A stretch of DNA of 64,000 nucleotides from contig JADGJC010000074.1 of NCBI GenBank assembly GCA_027596075.1, positions 87,284-151,283 on the forward strand, given 5' to 3'. The translations under genes and the position numbers were made by a program. The notes beneath the pieces were generated by a model that had not been told where the DNA came from, did not search any database, and saw nothing but the letters and a program-made list of their open reading frames with translations. The stretch is from Rhizophlyctis rosea. Lineage: Eukaryota > Chytridiomycota > Chytridiomycetes > Rhizophlyctidales > Rhizophlyctidaceae. This document shows, piece after piece, positions 12,052 through 23,687 of this stretch (positions within the stretch are counted from its first letter, which is position 1; each line of letters starts with the position of its first letter).

Positions 12052-12490
12052 ATGGGAAAGTCCGCGAAGTTTCACAAAATCGGCCAGACAAAGGTGCGTC
12101 TTGTACTCAAAGTGCCCGTCGATTTTGCAAATGATTTTCGGATTGACTCATTAACATTCAAATCAACAGAAAGAACGTGATCAGATCAAAATAGCAAAGA
12201 ACTCGCGTGTGACGAAGCCCGATGCACCAACTTCCTCAAAAGTGAAAAAGGCCCTAAAAGCACAGGGAGCACCCAAACCCGCAGCGGCCAAATCAATCAT
12301 CAAGAAGTCCCAAGTAAAGCCAAAGGAAGCAGACGGGGATGTCCAGATGGGTAACACTTCAGCTGGACCCTCCGCACCATCACAGCCAAAAAAGCACGTT
12401 CTCGACGGCCGAGTGGACTACGTCTCTCTGATGTCCTCACGCCGTTCTGGTGCGCAGCTAAAGAAAAAGATGATCGGAACCGCCAAGTAG
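12052..12490 (+). CDS. Small Lys-rich protein, probably nucleolar
   Basis: Two exons, 12052-12093 and 12170-12490, giving 120 residues. A 14-codon first exon (MGKSAKFHKIGQTK) and a GTGCGT donor are followed by KERDQIKIAKNSRVTK. The protein is highly basic with long disordered Lys/Ala/Pro stretches and ends VSLMSSRRSGAQLKKKMIG. Composition resembles small ribosome-biogenesis or nucleolar proteins, but I cannot name a family. The exon 1 start has a good context (CACAATATGGG). Confidence 0.5.
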
Positions 12491-12728
12491 TCAGAATAGC
12501 CCTTCCTGTATACCACATTCCATCGCATATCATCTCTTGTATCCATCACGATTCTTGTACATAGTTTCTTCAGTCCATCAGGTTCAATTAGACTATCTTA
12601 TATATACAATAGAAACTTTACATACAGTATAAGGCGGATCACAGATTACCGCTTGCTAAGGACAACGAACTATCTAATTACATTCACAAAGCTTGGGGGT
12701 ATAAATACTCGACTTCGTAACAACAATA

Positions 12729-13316
12729 CTACACTCTGATAGGACTAATAGGCGATATGGGCTCGATGTAAGACTGCGTATACGAAACTGGAGGGGCGGT
12801 AGCCACCTGCGGAACAAAGCGCATCCCATTCCCATTGCTGCCTTCACTTCCCACACCTGCATCCCACCGGGACAAGCTCTGACCTCCAATGCCGAGACTG
12901 GTGTCGCCCGGCCACCGCCGGTGATTCAATGGGTTATTCCCAGCACCGCGCGCAGACCGCGCCATAGAATCGTCGTGGGTGGATGAGCGGACTTTGCGGA
13001 AGATGTAGATGACGAGAGTGAGGGATCCCAATAGGAGGAGACTGCCGTTTATGATTGGTGGTATAATGGATATGGGTAAGTTATCCCCACTGTCGGTTGT
13101 AGGGATGGTGAGGGCAGCGCGAGCGTACGTTGGTTCCGGCGTCGGGGTGGTTCTGTAGGAAGTTGACGTTTCGGTGCTTGGCGTGGAAGAACTTGGTGAG
13201 GACGATGAGGCTCTGAATTCAATTCCTTCAGCATTCGGTGCCGCATTGGCCGTCGTTTGCAGGTTTGCAGATGAGCTTGGCGTAGCGCTGGAGAGTGGTG
13301 CGGGTATTGCGGGCAT
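12729..13316 (-). CDS. Single-pass membrane protein with Ser/Thr-rich ectodomain
   Basis: Single frame of 195 residues. The first 80 residues are Ser/Thr/Pro/Ala-rich, as in O-mannosylated cell-surface stalks. A membrane segment follows (IIPPIINGSLLLLGSLTLVIYIF), then a basic stop-transfer RKVRSS and a Ser/Gly/Pro tail ending EPISPISPIRV. The layout resembles fungal surface sensors such as the Mid2/Wsc class, but no cysteine-rich domain is visible and no signal peptide is found at this start, so an upstream exon may be missing or it may be a signal-anchor protein. The position between two unrelated genes gives no further clue. Confidence 0.5.
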   Translation of the reverse strand: MPAIPAPLSSATPSSSANLQTTANAAPNAEGIEFRASSSSPSSSTPSTETSTSYRTTPTPEPTYARAALTIPTTDSGDNLPISIIPPIINGSLLLLGSLTLVIYIFRKVRSSTHDDSMARSARGAGNNPLNHRRWPGDTSLGIGGQSLSRWDAGVGSEGSNGNGMRFVPQVATAPPVSYTQSYIEPISPISPIRV

Positions 13317-14057
13317 GTGTCTTGCTGATGGTTTATGATCACTTTCGCATAATGGCAGAAGATGGGGAGGTTCGACGGACGGCCCATGGAAGGCAATCGC
13401 GGCTCATAGGGATCATGCAAAAGTTGAAGCTTTTAGTGGGCTGAAAGTCATATTTATTCCCTTTTGAATATGGAAAGCACAGCTTTGTCTACGACTACGA
13501 CGTTGGGGTTCAATCAATTCATATCTGATCGATGCACTTGCATCTTTTGGTACACCCTCTGTGTCAGGTGGGTTTGCAGCGACAACTCTGAGAACTCAAG
13601 AGGAAAGAAATGAGTGGATGCAAATCAAAACTGTTCCTCTGCATTCACTTTCATAAGAACACCAGGCGCGCGCGGATTCGAATTTTCGGCAAATCGTCTT
13701 GAAAGTCAGGAAGACTTCTCCCAAGGGCTAGACATCAGCAAAGTGTCCAGATCCTTATCTCGTATCAACGCGTTGGGCTGGATTTCGAAAAGCCCTTGTG
13801 ACAAATGGCGGCACAGTCACGAGCTTTGGTGTCCACCTTGACAGGTGCGCGAGGGTCTCCGCACGTGTGCGCCGGGTTATGCTGCATCTAAGGTCTCATC
13901 ATCTTCCAATAGCGCAACGACGATGACGGAGAATACCAAGGGCCATATACTGCTTCAATGGATGCACATATTACATCGCTCTTATAATTGAATTTAGATA
14001 TAAATGCACCGCATCTATCAACTTTCCACCTCTCCGATTCAATCCACCACCCCGCTA
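13317..14057. other. Intergenic spacer
   Basis: No exon or RNA gene could be supported. Open frames on both strands look random. Confidence 0.45.
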
Positions 14058-15063
14058 TCATCCCCCCACAACTTTCCGAATAACAAAATAAAACCTCGTC
14101 ATAGCATTCGGCTGATTCGCCACCTTCGCCAACGCAAGATACTTCAAACACCATGAACATCCAGTCCCCTTCACTTTCTCTTCTGTATTTCGTTCCGCCA
14201 GCGCCCGCTGGAACACCAAGAACGCGTCATTCCGGAACCGGAAGAGGGAGGAGCCCCAGTTGTCTTGGAGTTCTGGTTCTTTTGGTAAGGACGATTCGTC
14301 GGTGGGGATTCGGGTGATCTGCGAGGGGTGTTGCTTAACGGGGTGGTTTGTAATATGGATAGGAAGGGGGATTCCACAACACACCTGCACACGGTCAAAG
14401 TGTTCCCAATCCTCGGGAGTTGCTACGGAACAGCATACAATCTCCATTGTGTGTGATGAACGGGCTGAGCGGAAAATGATTAACTAAACGCATTACCCCA
14501 GTTCCAAACGTCCCACAATTGCAAGCAGACTCTTACCGTCTACCAAAACACCTAAATGAGGAAGGCCATAATAATCCGCTTCCGCCCGAATGGCAGCCAG
14601 GGGCGGTCCACCACCCGGAACTACCAATGAATGAGTCCGATAGTATTCCAGTATGACGGCAAATATGTCCGGTGATCTGTCCAAGAAGATAGGACCGGTG
14701 GTAGCTTTTGACGATGTTGGCGATTTAGCGGCGTTGTTTTGCTTATGGAAACGGACTAATGCGGCGAGCTGGATGTGGTGTCAATCTGGGCAGATTCGTG
14801 CTCAGATTGGTGTTCGCTGTTTACTAACCATTGATTCTGGGTGCACATTCAACGTGCTATTTGTCGTGAAATTTGCGTGAGATGCGACACCTAGATGGGC
14901 CCCATTTTGTCCCAGAGAAGCAGATGACACACCTTTCAGTTGTCACAAATAATCTTCCACCAACGCAAAATTCCACCTTATCTTGAGGCATCGGTATGCA
15001 GTCCATATTGGTCATCATTGCTGAAGAAGTGGGGCAATGCTCGCATTCAGTGAAGAGCTGCAT
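14058..15063 (-). CDS. KCTD-type BTB (potassium channel T1-like) protein
   Basis: Five exons fit in phase. Exon 1 ends DKVEFCVGGRLFVTTE, the start of a T1/BTB fold (VGG.F.T). A 28-base microexon at about 14830-14857 supplies STLNVHPESM, and exon 3 continues LAALVRF...GPIFLDRSPDIFAV and ILEYYRTHSL, then EADYYGLPHLG, completing the domain. Exons 4 and 5 encode a C-terminal region (TMEIVCCSVATPEDW, then WGSSLFRFRNDAFLVFQ) ending FYFVIRKVVGG at 14058. T1-type BTB proteins oligomerise and often serve as cullin-3 adaptors. Several Met codons near 15000-15063 could be the start. The two long inserts between T1 strands are Lys/Ser-rich. Confidence 0.7.
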
Positions 15064-15630
15064 GTGTGGTATTGGTGTGATCTGGCAGAGTGGGACTATA
15101 AGGGACGTCAGAGAGCAAAAATGATAGGAATGGGAATGGAAAGCATGCCGACTTGTCCGCTCTCACAAATCGTGAAGGCGGTAAACTGCGGTAAATTAAT
15201 TTAATTTGATCACGCCACGGCCCGCCTTTTGAGGGTTCTCTTAGGAAAGGACAAGCATCTTCATTTTCCCATGGAATGGTTTGACACTTTCAGATCTTCT
15301 TTCATCATAAACCTTGAAGTATGGACGTCTTTCTCCAACCGTTGAGCATCTCAAAATCAACACATGATGGCCCATTAATTGCAACACCGACGAAACGATT
15401 CTGTTTATTTTTGCAAGGTGCAATCGCAGATGTAGGCCTAAGTCCATGCAGGTGCATCCATGAACCTTCCATTAAGTACACTAGGTACTCGGCACTTCCA
15501 TTCGGCAAGTCACTCCCATGTTCCAACTCCAAATTTCAAGGTTTCACATCGACAAACAAATTATATTATGAACGCCAATGTATAGGATGGGCGAGATGAC
15601 AACCCACTTCCCAACTACCTAACCGAGCAT
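15064..15630. other. Spacer downstream of RPL12
   Basis: Contains a repeated GCGGTAAA motif near 15178-15198 close to the BTB gene promoter. A 76-codon minus-strand frame at 15305-15532 has no recognisable domain. Otherwise empty. Confidence 0.4.
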
Positions 15631-16451
15631 CTATTCCTCGGGGATCTCGATCTCCTGTAAAGTCAAAATTCCGTCAGAAATCACGACTCCATCTTCGTTG
15701 CAGAGAAAATCATGGCAGATACATACACCAGAGGCAACCTTCTCGCTGACGTCCTGCGGAGACTGGCCATCGACGGTGCAACCAACGGAGAAAGCGGTAC
15801 CGAGGATCTCGCGGACGGTACCCCTCAACTCCTTAGCCAAAGACTTGTGCCTCATCTTGCGGGCGACCTCAATGACTTGGTCCAAAGTGATGTTACCGGA
15901 GTGCTTGACTGATGGTAAATGTCAATATCATTGCCGAGTCACGGTTCCCACAAAAATCAAGCTACTCACTGTTCTTCTCCTTCTTACGGTCACGTGGGGG
16001 CTCCTTCAAAGCCTGGATGACGAGGGAGGAGGCGGAGGGCAAGATCTCGACGGAGGCTTGACGGTTTTGGATGACAAGACGGACGGTGATCTTGAGACCC
16101 TTCCATTGTTGGGTGGCCTTGGCGATATCTTCACCGACCTTCTTGGGGGACTATTGTGTGGTGGACGGGGAAGAAAGATGCAGATTCACAAGGTAAGGAC
16201 TCTCATTGTTGTCATATCCATGACGAGGACGTCCCATCGCCAAGGAAAGTGCAAATTTCTTCAAATTATGTGCGTACCAGACCGAGGGGACCAATCTTAG
16301 GGGCGAGAGCGGAACCACCGGCAACTTCACCACCAGTCGTACGGAGGACGACTGAAAGTAAAGAAAACATTAGTCAATCCTCCGGACATGATTTCCGACT
16401 GTTCCGACACATACCGTATTTCACTTCGCTGGGGTCAAACTTGGGAGGCAT
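15631..16451 (-). CDS. RPL12: 60S ribosomal protein L12 (uL11)
   Basis: Five-plus exons read leftwards: [12 protein letters not shown], then [45 protein letters not shown], then [20 protein letters not shown] and [34 protein letters not shown], then [21 protein letters not shown] and the final short exon EIEIPEE. This is complete eukaryotic uL11, which forms the stalk base of the large subunit with the P-proteins. The last intron begins right after ASG and leaves only eight codons in the terminal exon. A short exon-1 and multiple introns in the 5' half are typical for ribosomal protein genes of intron-rich fungi. Confidence 0.95.
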
Positions 16452-17462
16452 GTTGTCTTTTCAGGTGTGAAGGGGTTGCACCAAGGAACTGGCTCGGTGA
16501 TGGGTGTAATGGAGGGAAGAAGCAAGAAGAGGAAGGAGCGGGGATGGCAGGTCATAAATTAGGCAAAAAAAGACCTGAATGCCCCAGCCCCACAAGCCCC
16601 GGTTATGTCAGGATGCGTCACACTGTCATTCGAGCCGTCTGGGCTGGAATGGGACATTATGAGTCATGATGATACGGCCAGCCTTCTTGGACTTCCAACT
16701 CCGCCTCAAAACTCAACTCCAAACACTTCATCCCCTCCATTCTCCGGAGTCCGGACTCTGCTTTCTCCCCAGACTTCCTCCGCAATACTGGGGCATTGGT
16801 GTTCTGGCCTGGATTCGTTATCTTGTACGTCAGACTGTCCTTTGTTGGGCATGCTGATCGGAAGGAGGCGGAGAGTTGTATTAACCGGACAGCTCTATTC
16901 ATCCCGTCAGTGCACCTGTGGTGCGTGATTCGCAACTCAGCACATTCACGATCGAGCCAGGCTCTTGCCACAGACCTTACGTTCACACCAGTGTTGGATC
17001 CGTCGGGGTCAGGAGTACGTTTTGGGATCGGCTGAACGTACTTCGGAAAACGGGGGAGGTGGAAGGGCTGGCGATTTCAAGACTGCAAATTCACACTCAG
17101 GAGCATACAACACTTGGGCGTTTGCTCAAGACATCCCCTTACAAGACCAAAGCCTCCGTTTTGGAACAAGACGCCAGTTCGTAATATCGCGTTCTCGGCT
17201 AGCCCGGATAGGGAGGCATATCAAGTTCTTTGATCCATCCGTTGCTTCATTGCTGGACACTCAGGGGCAATGACCATTATGGTCGCAAATACTACTGAGG
17301 ATCTCGTAAACGTGGACTTTTTCGCTTTAGGAACCCGCTCCACCCACCCCCATACCCCCATTTCCCTCCCATACTTGAATCACTTCATCATATTCTACTC
17401 GATCCCACGGTTCGCAGGGAGCAGTCTGAGAAGGAAGGCTGTAAGGTCCCCATGACTTTACG

Positions 17463-17498
17463 GTCATGAGGGTGGCAAGTCCCTATAAAGACAGAGCC
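17463..17498 (+). repeat. Direct repeat, copy 1
   Basis: Begins GTCATGAGGGTGGCAAG and continues with a TATAAAGACAGAGCC-like tail. A second copy with few mismatches is at 17825-17860, about 362 bases away, same orientation. Confidence 0.65.
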
Positions 17499-17824
17499 AA
17501 GCTGGTGTGCTATCCGACAATCAGCCCTGTCACATGCCTGGGCCCTCTCGCTCCATTGCGAAATGAGGGACACAGAGTGGGGCCATTTTGCAGTTGTAAT
17601 ATGAGAAAATGTGTACATAAGATCATAGATTTTGCGTAAAAGAAGATGTTCGAAATTGCCAATGCAACGTGCTACGACTGAAGGCGGACACCCCCTGCTT
17701 GTCGACAAACGAATTTCACAGCCCCACATTGACTTTACCACAGGTCGGCCTTCAGAGCCGGCTCCTATGCTCCGCCTGCAATCCTTGTAGGCAAGGGGTG
17801 GCCGCGATGTCGCCTTCACATCCT

Positions 17825-17860
17825 GTCATGAGGGTGGCAAGCTCCTCTAAAAACAGAACC
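17825..17860 (+). repeat. Direct repeat, copy 2
   Basis: Same GTCATGAGGGTGGCAAG core as the copy at 17463, followed by a diverged tail. The pair flanks 326 bases with no gene. Confidence 0.65.
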
Positions 17861-18249
17861 GTAATCCACAAAAACTATTCATCATCGTTGATCCACCATG
17901 AACGTCAGGTATGGGCCAGCATATGAAATTGACATGTCAAAGGATTTGGCCAGATCACTAGAAATTTCCGTGGTTGCCATCAATTCTGCGCCATCGACGT
18001 CCGTCAAGGACCATTGCTTCCACTGCCGACATGCACATGTCCTTTGATGCCCGAACAGTTCGTCATACACATGCCTCCATCATCACCCCCCACCTCACGA
18101 CAAACCCTTCATTCCAAACTCCCAATTTTTTCATCCACGACTAACATCCATTAGGTTGGGACAAGGACGCCCATTTGTATTGTAATGTACAAAACGGGAG
18201 TTCTGTTCCCGTTGATGATCCCACCTCCCCCGATCTGCGTTATGCTGAT

Positions 18250-19144
18250 TTAGGCTTCGGTCAATTCACGGACTGTAAAAGCAAAAGTATATGAGCGGAT
18301 GTGATTTCAGGATGATAGACGCAACATCAGTATACTTACGACGACGGACAGTGGAGCGGACGGTGGCAGCAGCAGTGGTACCGACAGTCCAGGCACCACC
18401 AGCGAGAACCTTGCGGCAACCCCTGCATTGCCAGATTCCGACAGAGCTGCGCTTGACAGCGTCCTAGAAAAGCCAAACGGGATCAGCGACCTGGTCCAAA
18501 TATTCCTCGAGCTCCATCAACGCCAGCCCTCGTCCTCCATTCCTCCAGTCCATCTTTTTCTTCTCCCGCTCGGGCCGTATCCTATTATCCCACCCCGTCG
18601 ATTTCATGAACCGTCACTTCCATGTGCCTTCCAGTCAATTCGCCTGCCCACATTGCTGTCTTCCCATCCCCTGTCGGCGCATTGAACGTGGAGTGGTCCC
18701 GTCAAAAACACTCTACAACCGTTCCAATCTCCAGCCTCCAACACCGTAATCCGTCCCCTATCTCCAGTTCCTTCCAAATATCCACTCCGCACCGCCCTCC
18801 ATATCGTTCGAGAGTCCACAAACTTCCAAAGTCGGATATCAAAACGAACCTTGCCGCAGAACGTGCAGGTGTACTTGGCGTGCTGGGTGATTTCCATCTT
18901 CTTCACCTGCTTACGGAGGGAAGCACCGTAACGGGTACCGTACTTGCCGGTAACTCCGACCTTCTTAGTGCGCTTCTGTAAAATGTGCCGTCAAGGATCA
19001 AATGGGAGTCATGGGCGATGTTAGTGATGCGTTCATGTGTGACCACCCCCTCCCTTCAACCATCCATCCATCCACCAAATCAAACATGATTTGGCGGACA
19101 AACGACTAAACGATGGACCCATCCCAAGGATAACTTACGGCCAT
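18250..19144 (-). CDS. RPL43: 60S ribosomal protein L43 (eL43, L37ae)
   Basis: Four exons. Exon 1 is only six bases (ATGGCC) at 19139-19144, followed by a GTAAGT donor. Exon 2 reads [19 protein letters not shown] and [19 protein letters not shown]; exon 3 reads [19 protein letters not shown] and [19 protein letters not shown]; the last tiny exon is LRELTEA then stop. The zinc-binding CxxC...CxxC pair (CTFC and CRGC) is complete. Intron 2 is unusually long (about 380 bases) compared with the other introns in this window. I looked in it for box C/D elements and saw none convincing. Confidence 0.95.
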
Positions 19145-19413
19145 TTGGACTTAACGGGGGATTGATGGATGGATAGGATGGGGCCCAACGAAGGTCTCGA
19201 AGATTGGCCTATACTGGAGGATCAAAAGACCGTCCCTTTGCTGGTGGTGAAGCAGATTGCAACCCACCAGAACCCGGCCACTGACTGGCGCACCAACTGG
19301 CGCACACTGGCGCACGAATTTGCATGACGCGCAATGACTCACTTGGCTGCGACCTGTGGTCGTGAACGCGTCTCAACTTCCTTCACCTTCATCCACACTT
19401 CCCACTCACCAAA
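19145..19413. promoter_or_regulatory. Bidirectional promoter RPL43/SOM1 with triple ACTGGCGCAC motif
   Basis: 269 bases between two divergent start codons. The ten-base word ACTGGCGCAC occurs three times in tandem at 19284, 19296 and 19306, spacing 12 and 10 bases. This looks like a multimerised factor-binding site. The factor is unknown to me. Confidence 0.55.
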
Positions 19414-19807
19414 ATGCCGTCCATCTTGCGCGCTGTTAAAAACCAAGGACCCAACGCCGAAAAAGAACAATGCTCTTTGGAAGAGCTCATCCAATATCAA
19501 TGCAAATTGGGCTCAAATAGGATCGTATGCCACCCCTTCACTCGAGTATTTAAAAGGTACGGCCGGCAGCCTGTCCCCACTTCTACTTCGCTTAGTTTGT
19601 TTGTAAACAGACTTTCGGCAACTCCCCACACGCAATGGTCTAATATTGCTTCATTTTGATTCTGCTCATAGATGCGCAGGAAAGCCCAGCGTAGAGGTGT
19701 AAGTTGAAATACTCAGGATGACCTTTTGCAAAACAGTCAAAACCAGTATGCTGAGACTTCACAGAACACCATATTACGACGACTTGGGACGACCAATGGA
19801 AGGGTGA
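19414..19807 (+). CDS. SOM1: SOM1-like subunit of the mitochondrial inner membrane peptidase complex
   Basis: Three exons reassemble to about 70 residues. Exon 1 encodes MPSILRAVKNQGPNAEK, then CSLEELIQYQCKLG and RIVCHPFTRVFKR; exon 2 adds CAGKPSVEV; exon 3 adds TPYYDDLGRPMEG. The pattern C.L.EL.Q..C......VC.PF.R.F..C....EVT matches yeast Som1, a small intermembrane-space protein associated with Imp1/Imp2. Four cysteines are conserved in register, consistent with disulfide-stabilised folding. Exon 2 ends at a strong GTAAGTTG donor; if it were not spliced, translation would stop two codons later, so both forms retain the cysteine core. Confidence 0.75.
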
Positions 19808-20231
19808 GATTATTGTTGAAAGATGTCTAGTTCCAATATTCAACGCCTAATGTGGTTGAATCCAGCGATCCATTACCAGATTTCGGTAAGTTCCTAACCA
19901 CGTGCGGGTCATGAAGTCGATCACCACCGTACCCATACATCCCATCTTTTTCTGAAGCCGATCAACCTCCACGTCATTTTCCAATGGGCGGGTACACCTA
20001 CATGCATCCTCCAAAAGCTGACCATCACACCAGCTGAAAGTTGCCTTCATGTCTGAGCCGAAACATATACCCCGATGATTCGCTTTCAACCATTCAACTC
20101 ACATACCGGATGTTCAGTTCGCTCGACAGAGCACTATATATATTTGCAAGTACTTGCTGCTGCTGTGTATACAAAATAGATGAGGCCTGCCTCCGCATGT
20201 ACATACCGAAATATAAATCACAAAATCATGC
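19808..20231. other. Convergent 3' spacer
   Basis: Between SOM1 and the 3' end of the SCYL1/Cex1 gene. Nothing further seen. Confidence 0.5.
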
Positions 20232-23200
20232 TCATATCTTCTTAGCACCAAGCTTGGACGCCTTCCGAGCTTCCCTAAGCTCCGCCATTTTCTGAAGTAT
20301 CCAGGATTAGCACGACCGCGTCATCCTCCCCATTTGCCGAAGTCAATCACAGCTCACCTGCCGTCTCCGCTCCTTATCCGCCTCTCGATCTACTGCTGAT
20401 TTCTGCATATTCCCGCCTGAACTATCTATACTACTAAAACTAGCAAAACTGGCCGCTGGCGAAATCGGCCTATTTCCACCAACCGGTGACACTTTCTGCT
20501 CAAATGCGTCCCACTCGTTATTCCCACCCCAATCATCCCATCCCCTAGAATTGCCACCAGCAGGTTTTGGCGCAATCGGTGTGCCAAAAGGCGCGCCGTT
20601 GCTGCTCTTCCGTGGAAGGATGGATGCTGAGGTGGAAGGTGCAGACAGTGCGCCCCAATCATCATTGTCCCAACCACTGGAGGCCGCTGACGGCGCTTTA
20701 GGCGGTGGAGGCAGCGCGGGTATAGGAGTGTTGCCCGTCTGACCGAAGGAAGCGAGAGGAGATGTCGGCTTCTTGCTGGGTAAGATTGGCTTGGCCTTAG
20801 GTGGTTGGTTCCACATACTATCATCAAAGGGCTCCTCATCCCATCCCCCTCCGTTCGACGTGTTCCAGCCGTCCGAAGATGCCATTGTGACTGATGGAGT
20901 TGGCGTTATGGAAGCGGCCGTCACGACCAAGTTGCTCCCCTGAGAAGACATGTTCCTCAATCCAGCGTCTGGTGACGACGTCTGCGGTCGGATGGAAGTA
21001 GCTAATCCGTTCGTGGGTCCCATTGGTTCGTTTATAAGATTACTTGCGATTTTGTTGGACACGGCCGAAATCGCCCAGCCCGCCCAGCCTTCAGCGCTGT
21101 TGTTTGGTGTTGATGATGGAGGTGGTGTTGGAGATGCTCCTGGTACTCGGGGCATTTGCGGTGCTTGTGGTGGTGGTGCTGCTGTCTCGGGCTGCAAATG
21201 GTGGAAGAGTCAACTCAGCTGTTACGTTACAATGATAGCCAATACCCTTACCAATGCTGCAGCCGCCGCTTCGAGTTTTTTCAATAGTAATTCGATGTTC
21301 TTGAAAGCCTGAGTTCGTATCATCCTGATTCAATTGTGTCAGAAAAAGCTGGTGCTTGGATTCCGGGGCCATCCCTACTTTTCGCTGTCTAGAGTCAAGG
21401 GGGATATCGTGGGTATCAACTTTTGCGCGAGATCGGGTGGATCATAATATTCCAAGGTGGCTGCGGAATATTGAACTAAGATGTGATGCGAAAGATATCA
21501 ACGTCGCAAAAGAGCCTATACCTGCTATCGCCAGCAGCCCTGCATTTCTCGAAGGTGGAAATGGATCACCCAAGCTTCTTAGAAACGCTGGTATCAAAAC
21601 TCGCTTCCTCGTCTACTTCCATCCGTCATTTTGCTGCGCCATCATGATGTCGACAAGCGTACTCACTGCCTCATTCAAATTCTTGCTGATCTTCCCCAAA
21701 CAAATGGTGGTATTCTTTCCATGCACCAAACACAATCAGCAATCATCCCCATTGGAAATAGCATGATCTGGGTTCCACTCACCGTTCTTATTCCCGGCTC
21801 CTCGTCCTGTTGCAGTTTGGCCAAGTATCTGAGCAGATCATTGTTGATGATCTTTTCGCTTAGCTGTAAATTGACGGAATGAGAAGATTCGAAGAATGAA
21901 TGATTGACCCCTCAAGAGACATCAACCTTTGGCATGATCAAAAGAACGGATTTAAGCGTTTGCTCTCTTATGACCGCCTATGTCGAGTTGTGCATCAGGT
22001 ACGGTGGCTGTGACCAATGAGAAGCTTTTCCACTTACGCTGACATCATGAAATCCAGTCGCGAGATTGGGGAAGATCTTGTCGGTGACGGTCTTATTATT
22101 CAAATGGGTAATGAAATGCCCCATGTTTTCGCACAAACTGATGCGTATTGACCGATCGGGAGACGCGAAGAGTTTCACAATGATGGGAACGATCAATGAG
22201 TCGAACTCCTGTTGAGACAGCTTGCTCCCCAATTTAAGGATTGGATTCAAAGCTTTTGCACCAGCGCCTCCGAATTCCAATGCCTTGATGAGCTCCGGCA
22301 AAATCTTATATTTGGTAAAGTCGACGGGGAAGGCATCCATGGCCGCGTCAATCTTCCTAGAATTGGGAATCAGTCATAACGGTCGGAACAACTTGTACGA
22401 CCGATTCTCACCGCAGAAATTGATCTTTCTCATGACTGTCCTTAATAGCGATCTGCTCCAAGAACAAGTTGACGCTGATGAAATCATTATCAAAGTATCC
22501 TCCCCGTCCAAAATTCTGATCAAGGAAAGTGCTCAGATCCATACGACCCTTAGGATTGGGGTTTTGTAATGGACTGTAGATCTTCAACTCCTATGCGCGT
22601 TGAAAGGCCGTGTAAGCAGTATAACATTTTCGAAATCACGCTCATGCATACCATCGGAATGTTGCCTCGTTTTCCCAAATCCTCTGGCCGTGAGAATGTC
22701 CCGTTGAAAATCTCATGAATCAGGCAACCAAACGCCCATGAATCGACAGCAGACGTTGGGTGGCTGGAGCAGAAAGGGGACTGTTAGAGGAGGCCCCAAG
22801 TCAGAAGGCAGGCATGTTCCAATATCGACCTTCTGATGCTGGACCAGGAGCCACTTCGCACTTCCGGCGGTGCGTACTTGCCCGAGTTTGGGACTAAACC
22901 TCCGTAACTCAGAATGATCGGGTTATCTTCCTTCAACGAGCATAGCAATTCGAATCCGCCAAGTCTATCAAGATGGGAGGTTATGATTGTCTTTAGGAGA
23001 CGAATAGATAGCTCACTCACTTCCACTCTCCAGCCTTGCTGGTGAAAATAGAATCTAGTTGGACATTCCCATGAATCATGGAGCAATCAACATTCAGGAA
23101 TTTCAAAGCATGCTGGCCATTGAAGTGTAGTGAGCAAGTCGTTGCATCAAACGAGCGAGTATCCCAAATGCTCACGGCAATCTTGTACAATCCCCAACTG

Positions 23201-23687
23201 ATTAGAAAAGGATTGGGAGAATCACGAAGTTGAGGGGTGAGAGGCGTGAGTTCCTCTGTTCCTATGATGATTTGCGTTTCCGTCTGGGCAGCATTGGTAC
23301 ACGATGGGTTAAGCTGTGTCAGAGCTCCTCATTCCACTGCACACAGTCAGTACCTCGACTCCTTCAATGAATTTCGGCAAGTCTGGGTGTCGTATTGTCC
23401 TAGACCGACGAAGGGCATTCCGCGCTAGCGGCAGCTTGTCTCGTTGCCGTGCAATATCAAAAACAAACACCGTCACAGCGCTTTGGTCGTCCTGATGGGT
23501 AGGTCGGTAAGTTTCGCAACGCGTTGACATCCCAGTGATCTAGGCTACTCCCGACCTTCTTTATGCCTTTATGTAGGTTCCATATTGTTGAAGTGTGCGT
23601 CTCTAATGCCTCTCCGACTGTGAAAGGAAGACTTGGACCCTTTGCTCCAAGCGCTCCCGAGATTGCGGACTTGGCAAACTCGAACAT
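20232..23687 (-). CDS. CEX1: SCYL1/Cex1-type pseudokinase with HEAT repeats
   Basis: Many exons from 23687 to 20232. The N-terminus MFEFAKSAISGALG and LHKGIKK, then SAVTVFVFD, RNALRRSRTIRHPDLPKFIE, is the diverged kinase N-lobe of SCYL1; VAIK-like and DFG signatures are not seen, as expected of this pseudokinase family. LVPNSGKYAPPEVR and VDSWAFGCLIHEIFNG belong to the C-lobe. HEAT-like helices follow (YKILPELIKALEFGGAGAKA; QEFDSLIVPIIVKLFASPD). The C-terminal third is Trp/Gly/Asp-rich (GWDEEPFDD, GWDDWGG) and ends with MAELREARKASKLGAKKI. SCYL1 acts in COPI traffic and tRNA export (yeast Cex1). Exon borders in the middle are approximate. Confidence 0.82.

Larger units (their letters stand above)
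16452..18249. other. RPL12 promoter and long gene-poor spacer
   Basis: The first 150 bases are the RPL12 promoter. Plus-strand frames at 16605-17273 contain a few hydrophobic stretches but stop often and match no family I know; they may be decayed sequence. A pair of 36-base direct repeats lies at 17463 and 17825. The last 150 bases form the 3' region of RPL43. Confidence 0.45.

Noticed and set aside
15305..15532. Minus-strand 75-codon frame downstream of RPL12
   Set aside because: No domain, no compatible neighbouring exon, probably within 3' flanking DNA.
16605..17273. Several plus-strand frames with hydrophobic stretches, considered as an Oxa1/Cox18-like gene
   Set aside because: Frames are short, motifs do not align, and no splice model keeps an open frame.
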